In this document: positions 28,193-36,819 of the stretch, piece after piece
Layout: each line of letters opens with the position of its first letter
How positions within the stretch are numbered: the first letter of the stretch is position 1
Assembly (NCBI RefSeq): GCF_904846285.1
Contig: NZ_CAJHAD010000019.1
Coordinates: forward strand, 1-64,000
Direction of reading: 5' to 3'
DNA length: 64,000 nt
From: Psychrobacter immobilis
GTDB taxonomy: Bacteria > Pseudomonadota > Gammaproteobacteria > Pseudomonadales > Moraxellaceae
Translations under genes and position numbers: made by a program
The notes under the pieces: model-generated
The model's database searches: none
What the model was told of the DNA's origin: nothing
The model's input: only the letters and a program-made list of their open reading frames with translations

Positions 28193-28486
28193 TCAAAGTA
28201 TTAATTTAACATCACGATAAAAATTCTCATGTGTGCCAATCATTAATAAGCTGAGGACAAGCTGACCATTATCAATTTGATAGGCTAATAAGGTTAGCTG
28301 CTTTAACATCTTAAACTTATGGATACGTACAGAGGATAAATCACCTACTTTCTGTATCCCTAAATTAGGATTATCTATTATGGTATGTACAGCAGCATCT
28401 AGATCGGCTTTCTGATTTTTATGTAATTTTTTAACGGCTTTCTTAAAGCTATGTGATTGAATAACACTTAAAGGCTGAGTCATCAT
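28193..28486 (-). CDS. RelE/ParE-superfamily toxin
   Basis: A 97-residue small basic protein of the RelE/YafQ type, probably a ribosome-dependent mRNA endonuclease. The family pattern is visible: HSFKKAVKKLHKNQKADLDA in the helical hairpin, IQKVGDLSSVRIHKFK and the C-terminal LLMIGTHENFYRDVK. Its ATG directly abuts the stop codon of the antitoxin gene; the second Met, three bases on, has better spacing from GGA. The pair runs against the prp genes and sits between acnD and prpF, each side having its own regulation. Confidence 0.85.
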   Translation of the reverse strand: MMTQPLSVIQSHSFKKAVKKLHKNQKADLDAAVHTIIDNPNLGIQKVGDLSSVRIHKFKMLKQLTLLAYQIDNGQLVLSLLMIGTHENFYRDVKLIL

Positions 28487-28708
28487 CTATCCAAATTCGT
28501 AAGGCTCGACCATACCGGCATCGACTTCTGCTTGTGCTATCAATAGCTGACGAACAAATTCATAGGATAGATCAGGATTGTCTTCCATAATTTGGCCAAT
28601 GGTTGCCCAGTGCTCTATTTGCTTTGGCGGGGTACGATGTTGTGCTTTTGAGATTGCATAGGCTTTATCAACCAGCGCTTTATTAAGACGTATGCTTGCA
28701 GTAGACAT
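28487..28708 (-). CDS. ParD-like antitoxin
   Basis: A 73-residue partner of the toxin. It reads MSTASIRLNKALVDKAYAIS, QHRTPPKQIEHWATIGQIME and NPDLSYEFVRQLLIAQAEVD, a pattern known from ParD-like antitoxins with an N-terminal ribbon-helix-helix DNA-binding part. AGGAG (28715-28719) decides the start; an upstream in-frame ATG at 28730-28732 lacks such a site. It likely binds its own promoter with the toxin. The antitoxin-first order with no gap between the genes is typical of type II modules. Confidence 0.83.
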   Translation of the reverse strand: MSTASIRLNKALVDKAYAISKAQHRTPPKQIEHWATIGQIMEDNPDLSYEFVRQLLIAQAEVDAGMVEPYEFG

Positions 28709-28809
28709 AGGATTCTCCTTATTCGATAACATTAAGCTTTGTGGTATTTTACCACAACTATAAAGTATTAACGACTATCATCCTGATAAACCAATAAAAG
28801 GAATGAAAA

Positions 28810-30039
28810 ATGACACAACCAAACACCCCTTTCGCCCCACAAATCTCTGTCCCTGCCATCTATATGCGCGGCGGTACGTCAAAAGGGACGTTTTTTAAAC
28901 TTTCTGATTTACTGGAGCGCTGCCAAGCCGCTGGCGAGTCGCGTGATAATTTCTTATTACGCGTCATTGGTAGTCCTGATCCTTATGGAAAACAAATCGA
29001 CGGCTTGGGTAATGGCAGCTCTAGCACTTCAAAGACGGTTATTCTTTCAAAATCCGATAAAGCAGATCACGATGTGAATTATCTGTTTGGGCAAGTTAAT
29101 ATCGCAAAGCCTATGATTGATTGGGCAGGTAATTGTGGTAACTTAACCGCCGCCGTTGGTGCTTGTGCGATTAATATGGGCTTGGTCGATGTGGATAAAG
29201 TTGCGAGCAGTACGGACGACGGCATTTGTGAAGTACGCATTTGGCAAGAGAATATCAGTAAAACCATTATTGCCCATGTGCCTGTCTATCTAGACGCACA
29301 AGGCAAGGTACAAGTCCAAGAAACGGGCGACTTTGAGCTAGATGGTGTGACCTTTCCTGCTGCCGAAGTAAAGATTGAATTTATTGATCCAGTAGATTCA
29401 TCCAGTGATATGTTCCCGACCAACAATCTAGTCGACGATTTTGATGTGTCTGGTTGTGGCCTAAATACCGATAACGTAAAGGCGACCTTTATCAGTGCGG
29501 GTATCCCAACCATCTTTATGAAAGCAGAAGATTTGGGCTTTACCGGTACTGAGCTGCAAGGTGATATCAACAGCGATAGCGAAACCTTGGCTAAGCTTGA
29601 AAAAATTCGTGCCAAAGGCGGTGTTGCGATGGGCTTATTTAAAGACGTCAGTGAAGCTCAAGCCAGTCAGCATATTCCAAAAATTGCTTGGGTTGCTCCT
29701 GCACAAAGTTATAGCGCATCAAGTGGTAAAGCAGTTAATGCTGATGATATTGATCTCGTTGTACGTGCGATGAGTATGGGACAACTGCATCATGCCATGA
29801 TGGGCACAGCAGCGGTGGCGATAGCAGCAGCAGCGACCACGCAAGGAACGTTAGTTAATGAGGCAGCAGGTGCAGGCGAATTAGGTGAAGTTCGTTTTGG
29901 GCATCCATCAGGGACGTTATTGGTTGGCGGTAAAACAGAACAAGTTGATGGACGCTGGCAAGCCAAAAAGGTGTCGATGAGCCGCTCTGCTCGTCGTATC
30001 ATGGTTGGAGAAGTGTTTGTACCAGCAGATGCGTTTTAA
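28810..30039 (+). CDS. prpF: 2-methylaconitate cis-trans isomerase
   Basis: Isomerises the methylaconitate made by AcnD so that aconitase can complete 2-methylisocitrate formation. It is a 409-residue protein of the PrpF family with two related halves (diaminopimelate-epimerase-like fold). The N-terminal signature is AIYMRGGTSKGTFFKLSDL, then DGLGNGSSSTSKTVILS, DWAGNCGNLTAAVGACAI with the Cys, and VRAMSMGQLHHAMMGTAAVA. The toxin-antitoxin unit separates it from acnD, while an ABC transporter gene and a GNAT gene separate it from prpD. Confidence 0.95.
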   Translation: MTQPNTPFAPQISVPAIYMRGGTSKGTFFKLSDLLERCQAAGESRDNFLLRVIGSPDPYGKQIDGLGNGSSSTSKTVILSKSDKADHDVNYLFGQVNIAKPMIDWAGNCGNLTAAVGACAINMGLVDVDKVASSTDDGICEVRIWQENISKTIIAHVPVYLDAQGKVQVQETGDFELDGVTFPAAEVKIEFIDPVDSSSDMFPTNNLVDDFDVSGCGLNTDNVKATFISAGIPTIFMKAEDLGFTGTELQGDINSDSETLAKLEKIRAKGGVAMGLFKDVSEAQASQHIPKIAWVAPAQSYSASSGKAVNADDIDLVVRAMSMGQLHHAMMGTAAVAIAAAATTQGTLVNEAAGAGELGEVRFGHPSGTLLVGGKTEQVDGRWQAKKVSMSRSARRIMVGEVFVPADAF

Positions 30040-30117
30040 ACGTTTATTATTTGTTCGATTTCTTTAATATTTATACTCTGAATAGCTTTTTTCTTGTGTT
30101 TGTTTTACTCTAATAAA

Positions 30118-31971
30118 ATGCCAACTTCACCTACTCTCAATAAATCCCCACTTGATAAGAAGCCACCGCTCAAAAAAACTGAGCGGCGGGCTTTGTTGTG
30201 GGATATCCTAAAAAAGCTTGCTGTCTTTGCTCAGCCTTATCGCTTAATAATCATTGCTACCTTAATATTGACGGTGTTGGGCTCCTTTACGGCTCAGGTT
30301 AACGCCTTTGTATTGCGCTATGCTGTTGATACATTGACCGAAATCGCCACCCTTACCGAGCCTTGGGAAGCTGGCGTGCGCATGCTCACTATTATCAGTG
30401 TGGTATTGCTGACTAAAGAGATATTGTCGATATTCATCTCGTTTGGACAGCGCTTTTATGGTGAAAAGATTCGTATCAATCTCTCGCGTAATTTATCGCA
30501 AAAAATCATTGAGCGTATCTTAACTTACCGTATGGCGTTTTATACCAGTAGTGAAAACGACAGTGGCAAGCTGCAAACCCGTATCGATTATGGTGTTAGC
30601 AGTCTTACAAGCCTAGTACAGAACTTCTTTATCGATATGCTACCGCTATTTGCAAGTGCCATTGTATCGCTAATCATTATGTTTTCGACCAACTTTTGGA
30701 TCGGCTTGGTTGGTCTGATTATTATCCCGATTTACTTTTTTATCAGTCAAAAACAAGCAAAGCGTTTGCAAGGTTTCCGCCGGCAGATGCGCGGCTTTAG
30801 AGAAGCCAAAAGTGGTCTTGTTATCTCGCTGATTAACTCAATCAGTGTCGTAAAGTCCTTTGTGCGCGAGTCTATCGAGGCGGAGAAGCATTTAACCATT
30901 CAAAAAGACATGACTGATAATCAGCTACGTATCCGTAGTATTGGTTTTATTTATGATGCGATAAAAACCTTTATCGAACAAATCGGTGTAGTGGCTATCA
31001 TACTACTGACTTCTTATTTCGTGCTAAACGGTCAGATGACCATTGGGATGATTTTATTTCACGTCATGCTGTTTCAAAACGTCGCGGCCCCTATCCGTCA
31101 ATTACATCGCATATATGATCAAATTAACAATGCGCTTACCTATGCCGAAGGATTTTTTGAGATTTTAGAGGACGATGATCAAGTTGAAAAAATCTCTGGT
31201 TTGAGTAGCAAAAACTTAAAAGGTCATATTGAGCTTAAACATGTCGATTTTACCTATCCTAATGGCACCCAAGCGCTAAAGGATGTCAGTTTTACCATCA
31301 AGCCCAATCGTATTACTGCGTTGGTGGGCTTAAGTGGTGCTGGCAAGAGTACGATTATCAATCTGTTGGTAAGATTTTATGAGCCTGACGCCGGCACGAT
31401 ATGCTTAGATGGTCAGAATCTAGCCGACTACGATACCCATGAGCTACGGCAAAATATCGGCTTGGTATTACAAAGCAACCATATATTCTCAGGTACGATT
31501 AGCGAAAATATCCGCTATGGGGATATGAGTGCCAGTGAGGATGATATTGTGGTTGCAGCTAAGAAAGCTTCGATTCATGAGCAAGTCATATCACTAGCAA
31601 AAGGCTATGAGAGTAGCGCAAAATCTCTATCGGGCGGACAGCAGCAACGTATTGCGCTGGCAAGGATGTTTTTAAAGGATCCGCCGATTGTGTTTTTGGA
31701 TGAACCAACGGCGAGCCTAGATGCCATTGCCAGTCAACAGGTTAAGAAAAGCCTAGATTTGATTAAAAAAGATCGTACCGTGATTATGGTATCGCACAAT
31801 ATCGCCCAAATCATCGATGCTGATGATTTAGTGGTGATAGAAAATGGTCGCGTGGTTGAGACAGGTACTCACGAAGCACTATATGAGCAGCGCGGTAAAT
31901 ACTTTGAGATATTCAGTGCGATGTCGGATAGTTTAAATTTGGATAAAATCAGTCAAACCTTAAATAGTTAA
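30118..31971 (+). CDS. ABC exporter half-transporter (membrane domain plus ATPase)
   Basis: A 617-residue type IV ABC protein that should work as a dimer in the inner membrane. Six hydrophobic helices occupy about residues 40-330. The ATPase has Walker A GLSGAGKST near 403, the signature SLSGGQQQR near 504, Walker B IVFLDEP near 524, the D-loop ASLD and the switch His in MVSHN. The closest general types are MsbA-like lipid flippases and heavy-metal or drug exporters; the substrate cannot be told. The ATG at MPTSPTLNK is chosen over an upstream TTG. It interrupts the prp cluster and has no evident link to propionate. Confidence 0.88.
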   Translation: MPTSPTLNKSPLDKKPPLKKTERRALLWDILKKLAVFAQPYRLIIIATLILTVLGSFTAQVNAFVLRYAVDTLTEIATLTEPWEAGVRMLTIISVVLLTKEILSIFISFGQRFYGEKIRINLSRNLSQKIIERILTYRMAFYTSSENDSGKLQTRIDYGVSSLTSLVQNFFIDMLPLFASAIVSLIIMFSTNFWIGLVGLIIIPIYFFISQKQAKRLQGFRRQMRGFREAKSGLVISLINSISVVKSFVRESIEAEKHLTIQKDMTDNQLRIRSIGFIYDAIKTFIEQIGVVAIILLTSYFVLNGQMTIGMILFHVMLFQNVAAPIRQLHRIYDQINNALTYAEGFFEILEDDDQVEKISGLSSKNLKGHIELKHVDFTYPNGTQALKDVSFTIKPNRITALVGLSGAGKSTIINLLVRFYEPDAGTICLDGQNLADYDTHELRQNIGLVLQSNHIFSGTISENIRYGDMSASEDDIVVAAKKASIHEQVISLAKGYESSAKSLSGGQQQRIALARMFLKDPPIVFLDEPTASLDAIASQQVKKSLDLIKKDRTVIMVSHNIAQIIDADDLVVIENGRVVETGTHEALYEQRGKYFEIFSAMSDSLNLDKISQTLNS

Positions 31972-32089
31972 TGCAGGGCGAAATCGTTATAATGCTCAGT
32001 CTTTGATGCATTATTTCTGTATTTAGAATATTTATAATTTATGTTGTTACCCTATATAAGCCCTTTAAATTGTTAGAAGCTATTTGACT

Positions 32090-32680
32090 ATGACCTGTGA
32101 ATTTTCTATAAAAACCTTTGATGAGCTGACCACCGTTGATCTTTATCATATCTTAAAAGCCCGCTCACAAGTATTTGTGGTGGAGCAAAACTGCCCGTAT
32201 CAAGATATGGACGAGGTGGACTTTGACTGCTTACATCTGGTCGCCCATCAAAACGAGGCCTTGATTGGCTATTGCCGCATTATCCCGCCGTCATTTAATC
32301 AAAAAAAATCTTCGGTTAATCCGTCAGGTCCGATACCGGCGATTGGCAGGGTTCTGGTGTTAGCAGAGCACCGCGGCAATGGTGTTGCCCGTCAAATAAT
32401 GCTTGAGGCCATCAAGTACTGCCGCAAAAAGTATGGTAAAAAAACCATTATTATCTCCGCACAGACTTATTTGCTAAACTTTTACGAATCACTTGGGTTT
32501 ATCGTTGAGGGTGAACGCTATCTTGAAGACGGTATCGAGCATGTCATCATGGTTTTACCCGTCATTAAGAAAGTAAAAGTACAAAAAGAAAGCTCAGGGA
32601 TGATGAGTAGTATTCTCAGTTTTTTACTCTTAATACTGGCGCTTTTATTTATTGTTGGTTTGGTTTATCTCATGGTTTAA
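32090..32680 (+). CDS. ElaA-type GNAT acetyltransferase with a C-terminal membrane anchor
   Basis: A 196-residue protein. Residues 1-160 match ElaA-like N-acetyltransferases: LYHILKARSQVFVVEQNCPY, MDEVDFDCLHLVA, the acetyl-CoA loop VLVLAEHRGNGVARQIM, and the C-terminal FYESLGFIVEGERYLEDGIE. After a short basic linker there is an extra hydrophobic stretch of 23 residues at the very end (ILSFLLLILALLFIVGLVYL), which ordinary ElaA proteins lack and which would anchor the enzyme to the membrane. The ATG at 32090 is preferred to the TTG two codons earlier. The acetylation target is unknown. Confidence 0.82.
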   Translation: MTCEFSIKTFDELTTVDLYHILKARSQVFVVEQNCPYQDMDEVDFDCLHLVAHQNEALIGYCRIIPPSFNQKKSSVNPSGPIPAIGRVLVLAEHRGNGVARQIMLEAIKYCRKKYGKKTIIISAQTYLLNFYESLGFIVEGERYLEDGIEHVIMVLPVIKKVKVQKESSGMMSSILSFLLLILALLFIVGLVYLMV

Positions 32681-32824
32681 ATTATTAAACGATAAAACAG
32701 CCTTACACGACTTCACTGTTGTTCGATATTGAGTATGCTATTTTTGATACATGGCTGATTAATAAATGTCTAAGACGACTTTATTAATCACTCAAATATT
32801 CGACTCAAGGAAGAGGTAACGACT

Positions 32825-34327
32825 ATGTCTAATGTAGAAAGCAATGTCCGCCCAGAGTATGACGATGAAATTCAAAAAATCGCCGACTATGTGCTTAACT
32901 ACTCTATCGATGCAGACTCGCCCAATAGTGCTGATGCTTGGAATACCGCCCGCTACTGTTTGATGGATACGCTGGGGTGCGGATTATTAGCACTGCGCTT
33001 TCCTGAATGTACCAAGCACCTAGGAGCCGATTGCGCTGATCAAATCACCCCTAACGGCGCGCGCGTACCCGGTACACCCCATAGACTCGACCCTATTAAA
33101 GCCGCTTTTGATATTGGCTGTATGGTGCGCTGGCTTGATTATAACGATACGTGGCTTGCGGCTGAATGGGGTCATCCTTCGGATAATTTAGGTGGTATTT
33201 TGGCAGTAGCGGACTATATCAGTCAGCAAAATGTCAGCCAAAATAAAGCACCGCTCACGATGCACGACGTACTAGAAGCGATGATTATGGCGCATGAGAT
33301 TCAAGGGGTGCTTGCCTTAGAGAATTCATTCAACCGTGTGGGTCTAGACCATGTGTTCCTAGTCAAATTAGCCTCAACGGCGGTGGTCGCTAAACTCTAT
33401 AAATTACCACGTGAGCGCATCATGGCGGCGATCTCGCAAGCGATTGTGGATGGTCAAGCGCTACGCACCTATCGTCATGCGCCAAATGCTGGTAGCCGTA
33501 AATCATGGGCGGCAGGTGACGCAACCAGTCGTGCGGTACGCTTGGTCGATATTACTCGTCGCGGCGAGATGGGCATCCCTGGGGCATTAACCGCTCCGCA
33601 ATGGGGCTTTTATGATGTCCTGTTTAGCCATACCAATAAGGACCTAGCACTTAAACCTGAAGGCGAGCGCCGCTTTACCTTCCAGCGCGAGTTTGGTAGC
33701 TACGTGATGGAAAATATTTTGTTTAAGATAAGCTTCCCTGCCGAGTTTCATGCCCAGACCGCTTGTGAAGCGGCTGTCATTTTGCATCCACGTATCGATG
33801 ATAGAATTGATGAGATTGAGAAAATCGTTCTGACTACTCATGATTCAGCCATTCGAATCATCTCCAAAGAAGGCGCGCTTGCTAATCCTGCTGATCGCGA
33901 TCATTGTTTGCAATATATGGTTGCAGTGCCTTTATTGACGGGCGACTTGATGGCAGAGAATTATGAAGACGATTACCACGCGCAGCATCATATCTTGATT
34001 GATGGGCTGCGCCGTAAGATGGTTGTTGTCGAAGATGCCAGCTATTCGAAAGATTACCATGACCCAAGCAAACGCTCGATTGCCAATGCCATTCAGATAT
34101 TCTTTAAAGACGGCAGCAGTACCGATAAAGTCGCTGTCGAATATCCTATTGGTCATAAACGCCGCCGCGCTGAAGGCATCCCTGTATTAGAAGCGAAATT
34201 CCGAGCAAGTTTGGCAACGCGCTTTATTGACAGTCGCTGTGCGGATATTTTTTCTCTATGTGATGATCAAAAGCGTTTGGAGCAAACCCCTGTTGATGAG
34301 TTTATGGATTTATTCGTCGCTAATTAA
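32825..34327 (+). CDS. prpD: 2-methylcitrate dehydratase, PrpD type
   Basis: The iron-free MmgE/PrpD-family dehydratase, converting 2-methylcitrate to a 2-methylaconitate. The 500 residues fit the family. Landmarks are ARYCLMDTLGCGLLALRFPE, RWLDYNDTWLAAEWGHPSDN, the GVLALENSFNRVGLDHV helix and AGDATSRAVRLVDITRRGEM. A GAGG ribosome site precedes the ATG. AcnD plus PrpF and PrpD occur together, as in Pseudomonas-type clusters, so there are two potential dehydration routes. Unlike those clusters, two unrelated genes stand between prpF and prpD here. Confidence 0.95.
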   Translation: MSNVESNVRPEYDDEIQKIADYVLNYSIDADSPNSADAWNTARYCLMDTLGCGLLALRFPECTKHLGADCADQITPNGARVPGTPHRLDPIKAAFDIGCMVRWLDYNDTWLAAEWGHPSDNLGGILAVADYISQQNVSQNKAPLTMHDVLEAMIMAHEIQGVLALENSFNRVGLDHVFLVKLASTAVVAKLYKLPRERIMAAISQAIVDGQALRTYRHAPNAGSRKSWAAGDATSRAVRLVDITRRGEMGIPGALTAPQWGFYDVLFSHTNKDLALKPEGERRFTFQREFGSYVMENILFKISFPAEFHAQTACEAAVILHPRIDDRIDEIEKIVLTTHDSAIRIISKEGALANPADRDHCLQYMVAVPLLTGDLMAENYEDDYHAQHHILIDGLRRKMVVVEDASYSKDYHDPSKRSIANAIQIFFKDGSSTDKVAVEYPIGHKRRRAEGIPVLEAKFRASLATRFIDSRCADIFSLCDDQKRLEQTPVDEFMDLFVAN

Positions 34328-34391
34328 TTTTAAAGCGTATCAATAATTCAGGCGCCTTTTTGTTTTTATTAATAGTATTTTTACCAATCTT

Positions 34392-35153
34392 TTACCAAGG
34401 AATGGACTCACCTGCCCAATCGACGAAACAACCAGATTGGGCGGCAGTCATACTATTAAGCACTTCTATTAAGTGTTCAGCGCTATAAGATGGCGAGAAT
34501 AGCTTTTCGTCAGCCACATTGCTTTGAAAGGGTGATGATAACTGGGTATCAACCGTACCGGGTTGCATGACGACCACGCAGACAGCCTTTAGCGACCGAT
34601 TCCATTCAATACTCAAATTTTTCATACCCATATTCAGTGCCGCTTTACTCATACGGTAGCTGTACCAACCGCCAAGCTCATTGTCACTAATACTACCCAC
34701 ACGAGCCGATATGGTCGCAAAGACTGCAGGGTTGTCAGCGTCACGTTCAGCTTTTGCAAGTAATGGCTTGATATGCTTGGCAATAAGCAGACTGGCTAAG
34801 GCATTAATCTGCATATTCTGTAAAAAAAAGTCAGTCTCTAGTTGTCGTAGCGCTTTTTCTGGTTGATTATTTGGCGTATGCAATAACCCCACACAGTTAA
34901 TCACCCAATCGATATGAGTGGCTTGCTGCTTAATCTCAGTAACGGCTTGTTCAATGCTTTTCTCATTGCTGACATCAATCGGTAACCAGTGCAAATTATC
35001 GGCGGTAAAGTCAGGCTGATTTGTATGATAAGTGGCAAATATTTTTCCGTTGCCATTGCTTTTATTATTAGCAGTCATCTCTATTAGCTGTTTAACAATC
35101 GCCTGACCAATACCGCCGCTACCGCCAACGATTAAGTAGTTTTTTGTATTCAT
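34392..35153 (-). CDS. short-chain dehydrogenase/reductase
   Basis: A 253-residue SDR-family oxidoreductase. The nucleotide-binding motif is IVGGSGGIGQAIVKQL near residues 8-22, the acidic LPIDVSN follows, VINCVGLLH stands in the place of NNAG, and the catalytic Tyr and Lys are in YSYRMSKAALNMG. It resembles the CsgA-like cytosolic SDR group. The start at MNTKNYLI has GGAG 6 bp upstream; an in-frame ATG lies 45 bases further. It converges on prpD. The substrate is unknown. Confidence 0.87.
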   Translation of the reverse strand: MNTKNYLIVGGSGGIGQAIVKQLIEMTANNKSNGNGKIFATYHTNQPDFTADNLHWLPIDVSNEKSIEQAVTEIKQQATHIDWVINCVGLLHTPNNQPEKALRQLETDFFLQNMQINALASLLIAKHIKPLLAKAERDADNPAVFATISARVGSISDNELGGWYSYRMSKAALNMGMKNLSIEWNRSLKAVCVVVMQPGTVDTQLSSPFQSNVADEKLFSPSYSAEHLIEVLNSMTAAQSGCFVDWAGESIPW

Positions 35154-35396
35154 AAAGCACTCCTTATTGCTATCTGTATTATGAGCTGTTGCTAACATGC
35201 ATTCATTTTGGCGTATTTACTTTACATTTACTATGCTAAAACGCTAAGAATAATAGAAGTTATCGCTATTCTATATAGGCTACAATAATCACTGATGGGT
35301 AAATACTCGACATCTATCAATTGAGATGTCTAAATGCCGTTAACCTTCTTAACCTTTTAACTTTAACAAACGCCTTTATACGGATATCATCGCCCT

Positions 35397-36764
35397 ATGC
35401 TATCGCCCCAAGACCAATTGACCGAGCTGGTACGGACGCTTGAGACGCAGCAACATGTCTTTGCCACTGACCCGCTACTCATCACAGAAAAACTGCAAGG
35501 TGAGGATGGGAAACCCATTCAAAAGTTGCATCGCCGCGCCTCGCGTATCGATAGTAACGGTGCGCTGGCACGTGTGCTCGGTAAAATTGATGGTCGTATC
35601 AAAGGCATTATGCTGGTTATGAGCGTGGTGTGGTGTATCTCGGGGTTTTTGGGATTGTTTACCCTACTACAGACCAATGTAGTGAATTTCTTTTATGTGC
35701 TGGTCTGTCTGCTTGGGTTTCATACGATTATGCTGTTAGGCTGGCTAGTCATGACTTTGATTAATCAAGGTAAGCAGTCGTCAAATTGGTTTGCCAATTT
35801 TGTCAGTCCTAGCTATCTTATCCGTGGCAAGGACGATGTTACCAAGGCAGCAGTTGACTTGTACGAGCGTCAATTACAACATAGCGGTATGCGCTGGTAT
35901 TTAGGACGCTTTAGCCATCAATTATGGCTAGCTACCTTGACTGGTATGCTGTTGGCGATCATATTTTTATTGATTGTGCGTCAGTATAGCTTTAGCTGGG
36001 AGTCGACATTACTCTCTGATCAGGCGCTTATCACTTTGACTCAAGTACTCGGCTGGTTACCAAGTATGGTAGGATTTACAGTACCGGACAGTGCCGCTAT
36101 CGTTCAGAGCCGTTTAGTGACTGACGCTATGCCCTTATCGATGGCGCGGCAATGGGCCGGCTTATTGGTCGGTAGCTTGCTGATGTACGGTATTGTACCA
36201 AGGGCGATTGCTTGGGCATTTTGCGCATTGATGTTCCGCCGTAAAAAGATGCGCTTGGATATCAAGCAGCCCTATTACCAAAAGATTCTGAACTTTTGGC
36301 AGCGTCATGTGGTCGATGAAGATGATTTTAAAGCAGCGCCCGCCCCTGTCGCGCCAAAAGCGACGGTTAGTACTGGTAAGAAACTGGTTGCTTTACTTGA
36401 ATACCCATCACAGCAGGATAATTGGTGGCAATCAGGACTTAATGCCGATATTAGTAACGTTAGTAATGTTGAGAACTTCGGTATTCTTGACGACCGTGAT
36501 GATATGGATCGATTAACGACTTACTTGGATAGCCATCGGGTTCAAGTACTATTAGGTATTCATAGCAAGGCTTTACCCGACCGAGGTACGCTGCGTAAAC
36601 TTGATCGTATTGCCGAACATGCCGCAGACGGCCTTATTGTACAACTGCTCAGTGATATCAAAACTGCTAACACTAACTTGCAAGAGCAAGACTCAGAAAA
36701 CCAAGACGTTCGTTATCAGCAATGGCAAACCGCCCTTGCCGCTCGAAAAATTGGCTTGGTTTAG
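35397..36764 (+). CDS. DUF2868 membrane protein
   Basis: A 455-residue inner-membrane protein of the DUF2868 family, partner of the DUF3482 GTPase encoded 55 bp downstream. Four or more helices are clear (IMLVMSVVWCISGFLGLFTL, FYVLVCLLGFHTIMLLGWLV, LWLATLTGMLLAIIFLLIV, AGLLVGSLLMYGIVPRAIAW). A cytoplasmic C-terminal domain with ALLEYPSQQDNWWQSGL and GIHSKALPDRGTLRKLDRIA follows. The two families commonly occur side by side. Their function is unknown, but a GTPase-controlled membrane process is implied. Confidence 0.85.
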   Translation: MLSPQDQLTELVRTLETQQHVFATDPLLITEKLQGEDGKPIQKLHRRASRIDSNGALARVLGKIDGRIKGIMLVMSVVWCISGFLGLFTLLQTNVVNFFYVLVCLLGFHTIMLLGWLVMTLINQGKQSSNWFANFVSPSYLIRGKDDVTKAAVDLYERQLQHSGMRWYLGRFSHQLWLATLTGMLLAIIFLLIVRQYSFSWESTLLSDQALITLTQVLGWLPSMVGFTVPDSAAIVQSRLVTDAMPLSMARQWAGLLVGSLLMYGIVPRAIAWAFCALMFRRKKMRLDIKQPYYQKILNFWQRHVVDEDDFKAAPAPVAPKATVSTGKKLVALLEYPSQQDNWWQSGLNADISNVSNVENFGILDDRDDMDRLTTYLDSHRVQVLLGIHSKALPDRGTLRKLDRIAEHAADGLIVQLLSDIKTANTNLQEQDSENQDVRYQQWQTALAARKIGLV

Positions 36765-36819
36765 CTTGGTTACGTCCTCTAATATCGATACTCAATAATA
36801 TTAATAATAAGATTCTATT

